The position numbers and the translations under genes were made by a program. Source: Toxotes chatareus (Eukaryota; Chordata; Actinopteri; Toxotidae). From it: 64,000 bases of DNA. The stretch covers positions 17,281,035-17,345,034 of the forward strand of contig CM028903.1 in NCBI GenBank assembly GCA_016801885.1, in the 5' to 3' direction. Every line of letters starts with the position of its first letter. Positions within the stretch are counted from its first letter, which is position 1. Shown here piece after piece: positions 51,962 to 63,853 of this stretch. The notes beneath the pieces were generated by a model, which saw only the letters and a list, made by a program, of their open reading frames with translations, had not been told where the DNA came from and did no database searches.

Positions 51962-54769
51962 AAAGAATAAAAAGTGACCTAAGATTTGTGTTGAAAGTGC
52001 GGGTCACAATCTTTGTCAAGGAGCATGGAAGCTGTTACATTGGCTGTTGGTGGATCAATGCCTTATGAAGGCTTCAGACTGTTTGTCTGAAATGAGGAAC
52101 TGATATTAGTGAAATAATTACATGAACATTTTGTGCCTTATTACCATAAAAGTAATTGCACTTTTGCACCAGTCAAAGCTTTTCTTTGTGGATATGAGCT
52201 TGGGACTTGCTGAAGTTTTTTTTTTTTCTTTCCTTAACCTTAGCCAAGCTCCATGGTGAGTCTTTAAAATCGTTCAACAGAATTTCAATAAGACTCAAAT
52301 GTGTGCTTTGGCCTAAACATGCAGCTGTCCTAAATAAATGTTCTAAGTGCTCTAATACATGTTCTCCCCCCATGAATTAGATGTATTTGGCTCAGTTCAT
52401 TACAGCTACTATTGTTATTATTGCCTCATTCTCCGCCTTTGACCCTTAGAGGCAGACACCACTTCAGGTGAGTGGTTTCATGCATAGCACTCTATTAAAT
52501 ATAACTCAGGAGTTATAGTTAGCAAAAGTCAATATTTATAAACGTTACATGGGATATTAGAATTACTTTGTAATTCATTCAAGACACTCTTGAATGAATG
52601 TTTCTGTTGTTTCTGACTGGATTTTGGTTTCTGACCAAGATCTGTGTTGCAGAGCTCAGTTTGGGTCAGATGAAGAGCTTTGCAAAGAGTCCGGGTATTC
52701 CATCTTTCTGGTCATGCATTTCCAAATGACAGATCCTTCTGTGTTTGTGTGATATCCATAACAGTTCTGCAAATGTTTGAGAGCTTCTCCCAAAGTATAA
52801 CTCTTAACAAGTTGGTCTTTACATTTTCCAAACTATACCTAACTCTGGTCTGGTAGGTGCAACAGAATTGGATGATCTACAATCAGAGCACTGCAAATAT
52901 CTAGATTACATTCACATTACACATACATTACATTCATTACACATACATGTTTTTTTTGTATTATTAAACAGCAAACATCTTCTTAACTATGAACTGCCTC
53001 CAAATAGCCTAAAATGTTGATATGAATTAGAATTGACTATTGTTACCCCACATTTTCCAAGCATAATCAAATGTGAAGAAATCTTGACAGTGTGAAATTT
53101 TTTATCATCAAAATACTGTACACAGACAGCAGACAGACATATTGTACACTTGTCTCTTCTTCTTTAGCTCATCTAACAGGTTGGAATTTAATTTTTTCAC
53201 CATTAGCTGAAAATGCTCTGTTGTGCTCTACAATTAACTTCCACTATAAGTTGTCCTGAATTACTGACTGCAAATCCTTTCCTTTCCATTTTAATTATCC
53301 AGGGCCTAAAGAGAGAGTGGGAAAGTGACAGAGGGGGAAAATGAGAGTGAAAGAATTAAAGAGATCAGATCTTAAGTAACTGGCAGCTGCTTTGACAGAA
53401 AATTAGATTAATTTTCTACTGAGAGCAATCACTGTGATTTGAACTGATCAGTTCGAGGAAGCTTTCTGAGGAAGCATCAGTTGGCTTCAAAAGTACATTG
53501 TGTGTGCAATAAGATGTGCAGCACACATATTTACCCAGCCAAATCAAACAGATGCTTTTCTGTGTATGACATCTGTCATGTTTCCGGATTTTCTGTGTAA
53601 AACCAGCCAGTGTTTCTCCGAATCGCCCCCACATCTTAAATTTGGATGAGTGATTAAAATAGTTCTGGTGTTGCTCTTGTGAATGACTGTGCTCGTATGT
53701 GGGCAGGGCTAATGTTATTCTTACTTTGCCAAGTGATGTCAAAATCAGGTTAAAGCTTCAAAAAATAGTCATAGATCAACAAATCAATCACTGCTCTAAA
53801 TTACTGGTTAGAAACGGTGTTAGATCAAATTAATAGAGATTAAAAATGATCATAATCTCATTATTGTTAATGAGAGGTGAGCTTATCATGCAGTGTAATA
53901 AGACACAGGTTATAGCCCAGACATTTTTCACAGGAGACATTTTGCAGTTCAAATTTTATAGTCCTGAAATAAAAAAAAAAACAAAAAAAACACGAGGGAC
54001 AAATTAATACTTTCTATCTTTTCTTTTTAATTCATGGTGGCACCCCTTGGTTTTGCAGTTATTCTAAGGAACTCATTTGGCCTTTGGGTTAAAAAACTGG
54101 TTCTTGAGAGAAAACACTAAACATGGGAGAATAGCTGACTTAGGGTGAGAGTAAGATTAGCAATGGTTGAAAAAAAAATACAAAAACAGGTTTACTCTGA
54201 CCAAATTGTTACTAATCACAGTGTTACTAAGCGGATGTGCTATATGGATAGCAGAGGTACAGGTATAATCTCCTTAAAGTGCCAAAACATCAACAAATGT
54301 CTTAATGTGGAAATCCATGACAACTCAGAATAACAAGTCTTGACACCTCCGGTGTTAGGGCTAACTCTGAAAATGACAGGCCCTTTGGATAGTGAGCATG
54401 CAAACGTTACTGGACAGCTAGTTAATAGGTTGCTGACTATGCATCCATAGTGTGGACTACAAGTGACAACAGAGGAGCCAGATATTTCAATCAAGAGTGC
54501 TTAGTGAGAGAGCAGCGAGAGTTATGGAACGTCTGACTGATACTGGAGTGGTAATTAAATGACCAATGAGTATGTGTATCAACCTGTAAGACGACTAACA
54601 TGATTTGATAGCTGTTTGTTATTGTCTGTAAATAAAGTTATGAATGTGGAAACTTTTGCCTCTCATAACTGTCAAAGTGCAGGTACTGAGACTGCACCTA
54701 AATTAAAATGAGTTAAAGAGCTGCTCATTTGTTTTTGAGTTGCGATTTTGCAAACAATCATCAGCAAAG
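51958..54769. other. Non-coding stretch, no gene seen
   Basis: AT-rich. It includes a 22-bp tandem duplication at 52905-52946 and A-runs near 53970-53990. Frames at 53416-53742 (minus) and elsewhere lack support. Confidence 0.5.
52905..52946. repeat. Tandem duplication of a 22-bp unit
   Basis: The 22-bp unit at 52905-52926 (attacattcacattacac plus atac) is followed directly by the same unit lacking two bases (52927-52946). Confidence 0.75.
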
Positions 54770-55160
54770 GTGTAGTCAGTTGGAAACAGCTGAGTCATAG
54801 CAAAGCTGAGCTGCAGTCTGACCCCAACCTGAGGTCTGTATACACTCGCTCTAAAAAAGATTGTAGATTCAGCTGGAGCAGATTCAAGTGTGAGGAGCTG
54901 TTGCTCTTCCATATTGACAGAGAAGGATGCACCCCTGGGCACCGTCCCTTGAATGTGTTCCAGGCATGAATAACTGTGAAGAGACTTTGGGACAGACCCA
55001 AGACATCCTGGAGGGACATCACTTCTCACTGAAGAACCTGAGATCAGGAGTAGCCAGAGAAAGCTGCTCATGTAAGGAATAATTGGTCAGCTTGTCCTGG
55101 TTTCTCTGTGACCCTGACCTTAAAAAAAGGCTAGAAAGGCCGGATGAACAGATAAATAAT
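54770..55160 (+). mobile_element. Rex3/RTE-type LINE 3' end, decayed
   Basis: Phrases in order match the 3' coding end of a common fish RTE-type LINE: 'gaggagctgttgctcttcc' with a following 'attgacaga' (ELLLFHIDR), 'cttgaatgtgttccaggc' (LNVFQA), 'gacagacccaagacatcctg' and then gagggacat (RPKTSWRDI). The tail passes into 'ggatgaacagataaataa', reminiscent of the tandem GATG-like tails of this family. Stops and deletions interrupt the frame, including loss of the usual RWFGH-like segment. The minus frame at 54703-55071 is its antisense shadow. Confidence 0.65.
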
Positions 55161-57522
55161 AATAGATAAATAATTAGGAATAATAAACAATTCTTAGCTA
55201 ATTTGTATCTCCTGAAATTGTGCCAGTGCCAGTCATGTATAAGATTAGGCTGATTTTCACATATATACATTGTGCATGAATATCTTAATTAATGTACTAT
55301 ATCAGCCTACATATTGTGTAATGGAATCAATTTTGAACACTTAACACTTTTTTAAAGCAAACAGAAAAAAAAGTGTTTTAAAGTAAACAAGATGGACAAG
55401 GTTACATAACAAAATGAGGAATATAAAATAAGAAATAATCATGACCTTGGTTAGAGTGCGGGGCATGTGTTATAATACAGCATTTACATAAAGTATTATG
55501 AAAGATTTAAAGTTCTCCTTTAATGTTGTGAAAAAAGCTAAAACTGCTGTCTTTGTCAAATTATACTATACTAAATAAAGTGAAAGCGATTTCGCTTTTA
55601 AAAATATATAGCAAAATGTGCTCAGAGACAGTGTCCTCAAAATCATCATCAAGCACAGCTACACAACAACTGAATAAATAAATAAGTAAACACTATTCTA
55701 TACATCTCCTGTAAAAGGCATGCAATTCAATTATGCACCCAGGTCACAATTTTAATGAGCATACTGTCAAACAGTAATGGGTTCCTAATGAACTTCAAAT
55801 AATGGGGTATTGATTCAAACCAGGGCAGCAAGTTAAATTAGAAGTTGTGACATGAAAGATTAAATGCCAATTGGCACACTATACCCCTCATTAGAAAGAT
55901 TTTTCTTAACAAGGGACACAAGAAGAAAGAAACAAGCTCATAAAATGCCATGACAAACTCATTAATACATACTGATAACAATGCTTTGCCTATTATCATT
56001 GTTCTGCACTGACAACCATTTACAGACAGTGTTGTAACCAATCAATAATTAGATGGGAGATGTGTATCCCTTGTATCAGAGGCCCCACGAAGATCCTCTG
56101 ATCAGCTGTGTATCGAATGATTATGCTCAAAATTAGTTGTACACGGATCACAGACATGGAGTCAAATGGACACAGAACACCAGAGACAAACCATTTTCAT
56201 GAATATTAGTTTCATTTTTTATTTCAGCTAACAGTTTTTATTCATTTATTTATTGCTTAGTCATTGTATCAGTTCTCATTAACATTGCTTTCAGGGCTGA
56301 TGAAAAGATTTTGTCATACACTGACTGGAACATGCTTATTGCCATTTCATGCAATGATTCCTGAACTAATAAGGCAGATTTGAAACCCAAATTGCATATG
56401 GTGGACAATTCCCAATTATGTGAACATATGGGTTGGAACACAAGCTGGATTATGTGACAATACTACAAATTAGATTATGTGATTGCAATTTTACACTCAC
56501 ACAATTTGTGCCAGTTTGGCGACATAAGGTTTAAATACAAGGAAGTAATACAGATTTCTGTTGAGTTTATGATAGATTTAACTGGGGACAAATTAGCATT
56601 CAAGTAATCAATTAGAACTGCTCAATGTTCTTAAAATTATTAAGTCATTAAAACATCTACAGTGATTCTTGTCAGCTATTCTTCACTGAATGATTTTGCC
56701 TTGGATTTTTGTCTCTGTATATGTACAAAACTGAAATTGTTGTTGTTGTTATTCACTTTGCATTCTGATGTATTTATGTCAACCCTGTATGGCATCCTGC
56801 AGGTCAGTCCCTCTCTCTACCCACAATTCCTTTAATCCTGCTATGCATACTTTTTAACAAAGACAGAAAATGTCCAAAAATATGTTTTACTGTGTAGATT
56901 TTTCTGAATGTATACATTAAACAGGCCTTCTCTTTGCAGTGAGTCATTTTTAATATACTACTAACACAGTAATTCATTTTGTCCACAAATGTAAATGCAA
57001 TTCTACTTGTAATGGATTTGATTCATGTATCCAGCTGGGCCTTTGTCCCTGTCTCTCTCCAAAGACCTGATTAAGGGTGGCAATCCGTGAGAATCAAAAA
57101 GTTAAAATTTGTGCTCACGCTGCCAAGAATTATTAATAAGTTTTGTAAGTCTCATTTTTCATATATCTGAAAACTCCAGCCGCCTCAACCCAAATTCAAG
57201 GGCATCTTTCTTATTTGGGTCACACAGACCATTGCTCACCAAACTTCTAATTTAGTGTTTTGGGGGATAGCAGCATGCAGGATTTGTGTCACAGTGACTC
57301 TATATAAAAAGGCTCCAATGATCTGAAGAGAAAGAGAGAGACACAAAGAGAGGGAGAGAAACAATATTCCACATTATTGATCTCTTTGAATACTATAGTT
57401 GGTCTATTGATATTCCCTGTGGTGGAGCATATAGGACAGGCTACATTTGGGAAAATGAAAGCAGAGAGGCTGTAGTGGAAAGCTTCGCAGACTGATATTG
57501 AGCTTGGTCTCTGTGGGTTTGC
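55161..57522. other. Non-coding stretch, no gene seen
   Basis: AT-rich, no repeat family recognised. A short palindrome aaagcga/tcgcttt lies near 55584. Confidence 0.5.
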
Positions 57523-57523
57523 A

Positions 57524-57559
<36 letters not shown>
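57523..57559. repeat. (TG)n microsatellite
   Basis: TG run with one tata interruption. Minus-strand frames with His-Thr repeats are its translation. Confidence 0.9.
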
Positions 57560-58009
57560 AGAAGAACCACAAGGGCACGTCTGTATACATCTGTGTTTTG
57601 ATTCATGTGCCTCCAGCATGCACTCATGTGTGAAGAGATGGGAAAGATTGTTCACCTAACGAAATTAATTAGAAAGCAGATATCATAGATGCAAGGTAAT
57701 GAAAAAACTTTAAAAGGATTTCACAAGCCTTTAAATGGGAAAGTAAGTAAAAGATTAATGCAATTACACTTTAATGTGCTGAACTTAAGCTAAAGAGACT
57801 GCGCTGTATGCCATTTACACTTTATTTTAGAAATCAATATTGATTTCTTTTTCTGTCTTCTATTGCCTATAGCTATTTGAGACTTTCCTGGCCAGAAAAA
57901 CAACTTTTCTTTTTTCCCTTCAAACATTTAAAATATGTGAGTTTAACACCAGAGTTAGAGTGCTGTCCTTTCCCTAACCTTCACCATATAGATTCAGTTT
58001 GATTGCTTG

Positions 58010-58105
58010 AAGGAATAGTTGGGAAATACGCTTATTTACTGTCTTGCCGAGAGTTAGATGAGAAGACTGATAACACTGATGTCTGTACAATAAATATAAC
58101 GCTAG
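58010..58105 (+). mobile_element. Percomorph interspersed repeat fragment, copy A
   Basis: 'gttgggaaatacgcttattt' then 'cttgccgagagttagatgag' and 'aagactgata' are the opening phrases of a very common percomorph repeat. Only the first 95 bp or so remain recognisable. Confidence 0.65.
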
Positions 58106-58490
58106 TCCTCCATGTGTTGTCCAGTTTAGTGAATGATCCAAAATGACAGTTAATGGACACTGTAAAATAACACCATTATTTCAGGAGGCCAGCTTTTACT
58201 TTCTCTAGTAGAAACACCTTGTCTTTGAAGGCACATCAGTATTGTGCCAGTTTGTACACATTTCTGATGCAAGTAAAGCATTTTTTTCATTGAAATTCCA
58301 AGTATTCTGTTTTGTTAATACTTGTTTGCATAAATGATTTTTTTTTCTCTTGGTGCAGAGCCAGACTGAACCCTTTTAACATCTCACCTACCCTTTCTAG
58401 TCATATTCAGCCCGTTTCACCTGCCCCTCTGTCTCACCCTCACCCTAACTCTCTCTCTGTCTCTCTGTCTCAGTGTCAGTGACAGGGTCT
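58106..58490. other. Non-coding stretch, pyrimidine-rich at its end
   Basis: AT-rich, then C/T-rich from about 58410 with repeated ctctctgtct. This could serve as the polypyrimidine tract for the possible exon that follows. Confidence 0.4.
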
Positions 58491-58550
58491 GTTACATGAG
58501 CAGACTGCCAGCGTGCTCAGTGCCAACTTCTCCCAGCTCTGGGGATGTGG
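58491..58550 (+). CDS. Possible exon, unidentified
   Basis: After the long pyrimidine tract there are AG dinucleotides (tctcag near 58473, also cagtgacag near 58484), then a GC-richer segment that ends GGGGATGTG|GTGAGC near 58551. One frame is open across it, reading through MSRLPACSVPTSPSSGDV. The frame stays open about 55 codons past the donor, where it becomes low-complexity. No family is recognised, and the exon start is uncertain (58474 or 58485 are alternatives). Treat as a hypothesis. Confidence 0.2.
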
Positions 58551-58706
58551 TGAGCAGCCCTTTATCTCCGGGAAACAGACGCGTCCGATCACCTCCTCAG
58601 GGGGCTGGTGTGGGCAGGGAGGGTGAGGAACGGGAGGAGACCAGCAGGTTTTTTTTTTTTTTCTCTTCCTTCCACTCCAAAGTCAGAGTCCAAAAATCCA
58701 TGCGTA

Positions 58707-58727
58707 TACACACACACACACACACAG
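58707..58727. repeat. (AC)n microsatellite
   Basis: Perfect CA run; the T12 tract near 58650 lies just upstream. Confidence 0.9.
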
Positions 58728-59218
58728 TCTGAAGCTCATGGTCCCCAGTCTAAGGAATGGTGATAATTTATGATCTATGTATTAATTAACATACCTCACC
58801 ATGTCCCTAAGGGCAGTGTTGCTGGTAGTAGTAGAATACCACTTGCCTTTCTCTTTCTAAGCATTCTTCCCTTCCCTGGCAACAACCGGCATATGAGTCG
58901 CAGCCGCACTGACCTGTATGATATATTTGCAGAAGAAAACCGTCTTTGTTTCAAAATCTGTCTTTCATTCGTGCTCAGTCATTCATCTGCCTGAAATAGG
59001 CTCTCCATCTCAGAAGATGATAGAAATGTATCTTCGCAGTGGATAACTCTAGTTTGCCCTAGGCCAAGCTTGTTTTACCAAGCGAGATAAAGCTACAGTG
59101 CATCTACCAACACACTGGTCAAAGGTACAGATTACTGGCATGTTTACTTACAGAATTCACTAGGATGTCTTTAAAGTCTTATTTTGTTAGGTTACAGCAG
59201 TCATCAAATACACATGCA

Positions 59219-59303
59219 TTAATTATGAGAAGGTGTCTAGGACAAAAGTGAACACTTTACCTGCACATACATATATACCAGTACTAAGAACTAGCATACA
59301 CAC

Positions 59304-59366
<63 letters not shown>

Positions 59367-59432
59367 TATGCAGTATCTATGTATGTGCAAGTGAAGTATT
59401 CAATTTTGGCCCAGACACCTTCTCATAATTAA
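59219..59432. mobile_element. Long palindromic fold-back element (MITE-like)
   Basis: The first 20 bases (ttaattatgagaaggtgtct) are the exact reverse complement of the last 20. Pairing continues for about 34 more bases with six mismatches, then through gcatacacacata / tatgtgtgtatgc, and the core is a self-complementary CA-TA-TG microsatellite. TTAA is present at both ends, which could be a target duplication. It has no coding capacity and lies between two copies of another repeat. It may be a fold-back MITE or a hairpin-RNA locus. Confidence 0.75.
59297..59370. repeat. Compound (CA)(TA)(TG) microsatellite
   Basis: acacaca, then a TA run, then a TG run of about 38 bp: the core of the fold-back element. 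Likely prone to cruciform formation and length change. Confidence 0.9.
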
Positions 59433-60429
59433 GTCTTACAAATCCTCAGTATTTATCTGCACCAACCTGAAACCTGTTGGGACGAAACGGATGATTCCTG
59501 CTCTGCCCAGCATTTGTTGATCACTATGCAACATGCATTTGCACCAGTGTGCTTTATCCAGCAGTTCGCTTAATCATGACCTGAGGCTTTTACTACCTGC
59601 TTTTCATTCCCCTATTGCCATCTGGCAGCAGTGGCTCTGCATACAGCATCAATTTCCCCCGGTTAAATGTTTTCAGTGGTATCCAAAGACTTGTCTGCTG
59701 TGGATGTCATGCAAAACACCACCGGGTTTGATGTTTTCCCTAAGCCAGTAAGGTAATGAAACACATCTGTTAATCTCTAGAAATTACAGTGTGCAGAGGA
59801 AGTTCTATTAAGAGACCCACTAAAACCCCCTCATCATTGTCTTTCAGTGGCAACATAGAAATATGGAGACAATTAAGCCGCACCTCTGAATATGGTGTAT
59901 TCCAACAGGGTGATAGAAGAGTAATGTGCTCAAAATAAAGTTAATAAAATTTCTGCAGGTACTAGTCCAGTGGGGGAACACTGATTAATATCCCATTTCT
60001 TTTTATGAGTGTATTCTTTATGAATTATTATTGTAATTTGGTGAGACTGGGATAGAGGTCTGCCCTTTTACACAGGGTGCCCTTTTTAGATCGAGATCAT
60101 TTCTGAAGCGGCATGGCTAACACTGATCACCTCAGGAGCTATCAGCTAAAAGAGGCTTATAACCAGTCTGAAGGGCAATATCTCCACTGTGTATTTTTTA
60201 TTTTTTTTTCAGTCCTGGGACCTATGTCTTATCTGTTTTCAAGGGCTTACAATGGTCAGCAGTGAGCAGAAAACACGTGCCTTCCTCCCTTATCTAGCTT
60301 GAGCAAAAAAGTCTAGTTCATTTGCTCATGTTTTGTCAGAACATAATTATTAAAGCACCAAAGCCTCAGCGTACCAAAGAAATAGCTACATATTATATAC
60401 ACAAGCTCTATATTTTAGATGCAAAAGTT
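59433..60429. other. Non-coding stretch, no gene seen
   Basis: Unique AT-rich sequence; a 72-codon frame at 59533-59751 is unsupported. Confidence 0.45.
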
Positions 60430-60572
60430 TTAAAGAATAGTTTGATAATAAGCTTTTTGCAGAGTCAGATGAGACGATACCACTCACATTTGTACAGGCA
60501 ATATGAAGCTACAGCCAGCAGTAACGGGACAAAGACAGGAAACAGGGAGAAACAGCTAGTCTGACTCCTTTT
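60430..60572 (+). mobile_element. Percomorph interspersed repeat fragment, copy B
   Basis: 'gatgagacgataccactc', 'atgaagctacagccagcag' and 'gaaacagggagaaacagc' follow the same consensus order as copy A and extend further into the family. The copies share the 'agatgag' portion. It is old and diverged, with no coding capacity. Confidence 0.7.
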
Positions 60573-62871
60573 TGCAGATTTATGTGCTGAATGACAGAGA
60601 AAAAAACCCTCTGGTTGATTTACAGGTTAAAGAAACAAGAATAAGGTGTTGAACAGTGAGCTTTAGTGGTGCTGGTATGGTAGATGTATTTGGACAAAGG
60701 TAGTAGTATCATTCATCATTCTTCTTATCTTACATCAAGAAAGTGAATAAGTATTTCTTTTCTTTTCTTTTTTTTTTTCAAAATTGAACCATTGAAGTGA
60801 AGATTATCTTTTCCAACCATTAGTTAAACGTGAACCTTGAGGTTTCCCATCTTTTTGTCCTCATGAACAAAGACATTAGCCAAACAGTAATCTGGCAGCC
60901 CTTTAGAATTTCTCATTTCTTTTTCAGACATAAATCGAATGCTACTAAATTCTAATATAACAGCCAAATGAATTGCAATTTGACCTTTCAAACCCGTGTG
61001 CAGTCAACAGCCGGCAGCCTGGAACGTCCAGTCCACATCCCATTACAGATTTCAAGCACTCGAATAAACTACAGCTCACAATCATAACTCAAATGGAAGA
61101 ACCTACCAAGACTGTGACATAGAAATCTACACTTGTGGTGAACTTACAGTGATTTTTGAACTTAAATAACAAACCAAAGAACTGCAACACCTTAGGTCAC
61201 CAGGCAATTCAGCATAAAAGCAGCAAACAGCTTGGAAGTTATCATTGATAATAACCAAAAAAAAACTAAGACTTGCTATGCATATAATGCCCCAAAGACA
61301 CAGACCAGAACACCCCAAGCATGTGGTTTAGCTACACAAAGGGGACAAAGAACTGAAAAAGGTCATAGAAGCGTACATGTAGTTTTAATTTTATGGGGTT
61401 TTTTTTGTCTTAAGACATTCAACACTATGTTAATATGTGTTTGTTTTAGTTGCAATTTTACTCCACTGACCTAAGTCTGGAAGTGTATCCACAACATGAT
61501 CATTTTTTAATAATGAAATACAGATTTTTGAATATCACGTTTAGTATCATCCTTGTTTAAATCTCAAAATCATAAAAAACAAAATATTGAAGTCATGTTA
61601 CTGTCATAAGAAAAACATTTTCACTTTCATGAATGCCCACCTGTCCCTGGACAGTGACTGCCTCCCCCAGGACTCTGTAATCCTTGTGACTGGCTATGCT
61701 GCATTTTCTGGGCTGTCAGATCAAAACTCTATGAAAGTCTCCCACCCGAGAGACATCTGGAAGTCGAGAGCCAAAAAAATCTTTCAACACGTCACCAGCG
61801 CATGAGGAGCTCTCCTCCAGCGGACCCTATTATTCGTCACCTTTCAGCTTCACATTCTTGACATTCCAAACAGCCCATCAGTGCAAAACAAATTCTTCAG
61901 GACTTTGTTTATGTGGACCCAACTCTGCAACATAAGAGGGAGACTCCCCAAGGTGCATGCAAGTATCCTCACAAATCTCCAGTCAACTTGAGTAAACCCT
62001 GGTGCTTTCATAGTTGAACTTTAATCGGTAATTCACAAATAAGCTGTTATGCCATTGATCTGACCTGCTGCTTCTCAGAGTAACAGTCATTTCATCTGTT
62101 TTAGGTCTTGCATCCCATCTTCAAAACAGATCTGAACTCTGCTACTCATTTGTTCACCCACTATAGCTTTGTATTTTTGCCCTCCCTTTTCCGTCCATTG
62201 TAGTGTCAAAGTGCCATTAGTAATAAATGTACATGTGCTTTGGGTATTTTTTAACCTGAAAAAACCTGTGCTTCGCAAATACTGATTTAGCTTGGAAAGC
62301 AAGAAGGATCATTTCCATGTTATACATGCTCTAATATGAGTTATCTTGCTGGACGAATGTGAGTCATGTACAGAAATATTTCATTATTCCCCTCAGAACC
62401 ATAATACCATTTGAGCATCACAAAATTCCTTTGGTGAATCACACGTGTTCTGACATGTGTTTTAACAATTTCATGAGCAAAATTTGTTGCTTCATTTTCT
62501 GATCCCTGCATCAGTAAAGCTAAAAATTAACCAGTCTTCTTATTCTTGTTTGAGTTTATGCAAATCATAACAAGTCAGGCTTATTTAAATTAGGTAGATT
62601 AACAGAAATACCAAGAATGATTAATGTACACGAAGTGTCACACCTGTTTGAAAAAATACACTCAAAAAAAGCAAACTGGGTGTCTGTTACCTTAACCTAA
62701 ATCCAGTATATAGCTTATATTATATAAAATCATGTTTTATAGTTGAACATTTCTAAATTATGGAGTTTTAACACAAGATACAACAATTTAAATTTACTAG
62801 ACTAATTTATGTTAACACAACATAATTCTAATGGATTAAGATTGCAAATCACTTCTGTTTACAACTCCGGA
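60573..62871. other. Non-coding stretch, no gene seen
   Basis: AT-rich with a T-rich run near 60750-60779. A GC-richer unique patch at 61630-61880 could be conserved. Text near 62650-62840 ('atgttaacacaacataa') resembles a dispersed fish element ending in 'acactcaaaaaaa' but is too weak to call. Confidence 0.4.
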
Positions 62872-62885
62872 GAAGTAGGTGGCAG
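62872..62885 (+). promoter_or_regulatory. CTCF-like site upstream of the right-hand gene
   Basis: gaagtaggtggcag matches about 12 of 14 CTCF core positions, with the AGGTGGCAG half exact. It lies about 90 bp upstream of a possible first exon and points right, opposite to the site at 13231. Confidence 0.4.
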
Positions 62886-63853
62886 TAATGAGCAAATTCC
62901 TAATCAGTAGTGCCCCTCTTTAATCATGGTCAAAGGTGTGTACCTGGCTGGCAAAGAGGAGCAGACATTTTGAGATGAGACAGCACCTGTGGAAGAAGGT
63001 AAGCTTAATCCTTTATCTTCAATTGAAAAGAAGGTAATAAAAGTGCAGAATTGTTATCGACAGTTAGTTATTGCCGTCTTTTGCATTTTGAATGACTTTT
63101 TTTTCTCTGCGTGTTTTATTAGAGTGCATGTCCGACTGTCGCCATTTGCAAGCTTGCAAACTAAGGTTAGCGGGTTGACGGCGTTGGCAGACTCATTTAC
63201 AAAATCGCGCAAACCAAACACAGTTTTTAAAACGTTTTAAAAGTAATAGCGGTAAAGTTAAATATTCCCCCAAGTGGCGTCTTGCTTTCGCCTGGAGTCC
63301 GACAAAAAGTCGACACTAACTCCACGTTTGGCGAGCAGCAAGTGTTGTTTTTTTTTTTTTTTTTTTTTGCCGCCCGGCGCGCAGGGTTTCTCAGTTAACT
63401 CGACGTAGCTGCTAGTGCAGCTAGGTTTCTGAGAGTGTTAACACAGCAGTTCGTTGCGCTACGGAGCTCTCCACAGTCTGATGTTATTCAATTTATTGAG
63501 GAGGGAGAGAACGTGTGCTACCGTGAGTGTAAAAGTACTGTTGCACTGTTTGTGTGCATTAACGTTAGCTCGTAGCCCGGTGTAGCCACCACCAACCTCC
63601 AGGGCACACAGGTGTTTGTCCTGACATGCAGCTTTGATATGGATTTCTACAGTATCTCTCGGTCGCACCATGGCACATTAACGCACTTTTTAGTTTTCAG
63701 TCAAATCAATAACTCCAAAAACACAAGGAAGCATATTTAATGTACTTGTCTTGGATTAACTATTGTTTTAGCTCTCTTTCTAATATTATGTACGTTAAAG
63801 TTATTGTATTTCTCCCTCACCCTGTCTCTCTTTTCTCTCTCAATTCATCACAG
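62886..63853 (+). promoter_or_regulatory. CpG-rich promoter and 5' exons of a plus-strand gene
   Basis: CpG density rises sharply between about 63110 and 63560 (for example cgcccggcgcgc near 63370) compared with the AT-rich flanks. Two plausible first-exon donors are visible: AAG|GTAAGC at 62999 and ACC|GTGAGT at about 63520. Both can join the acceptor at 63853. Which one is used, and where transcription starts, cannot be told. A T21 run (63348-63368) interrupts the island. Confidence 0.45.
63348..63368. repeat. Poly(T) run, 21 bp
   Basis: Uninterrupted T21 within the CpG-rich segment. Confidence 0.9.

Noticed and set aside
54703..55071. 122-codon minus-strand open frame
   Set aside because: Antisense to the Rex3-type LINE tail, which reads on the plus strand.
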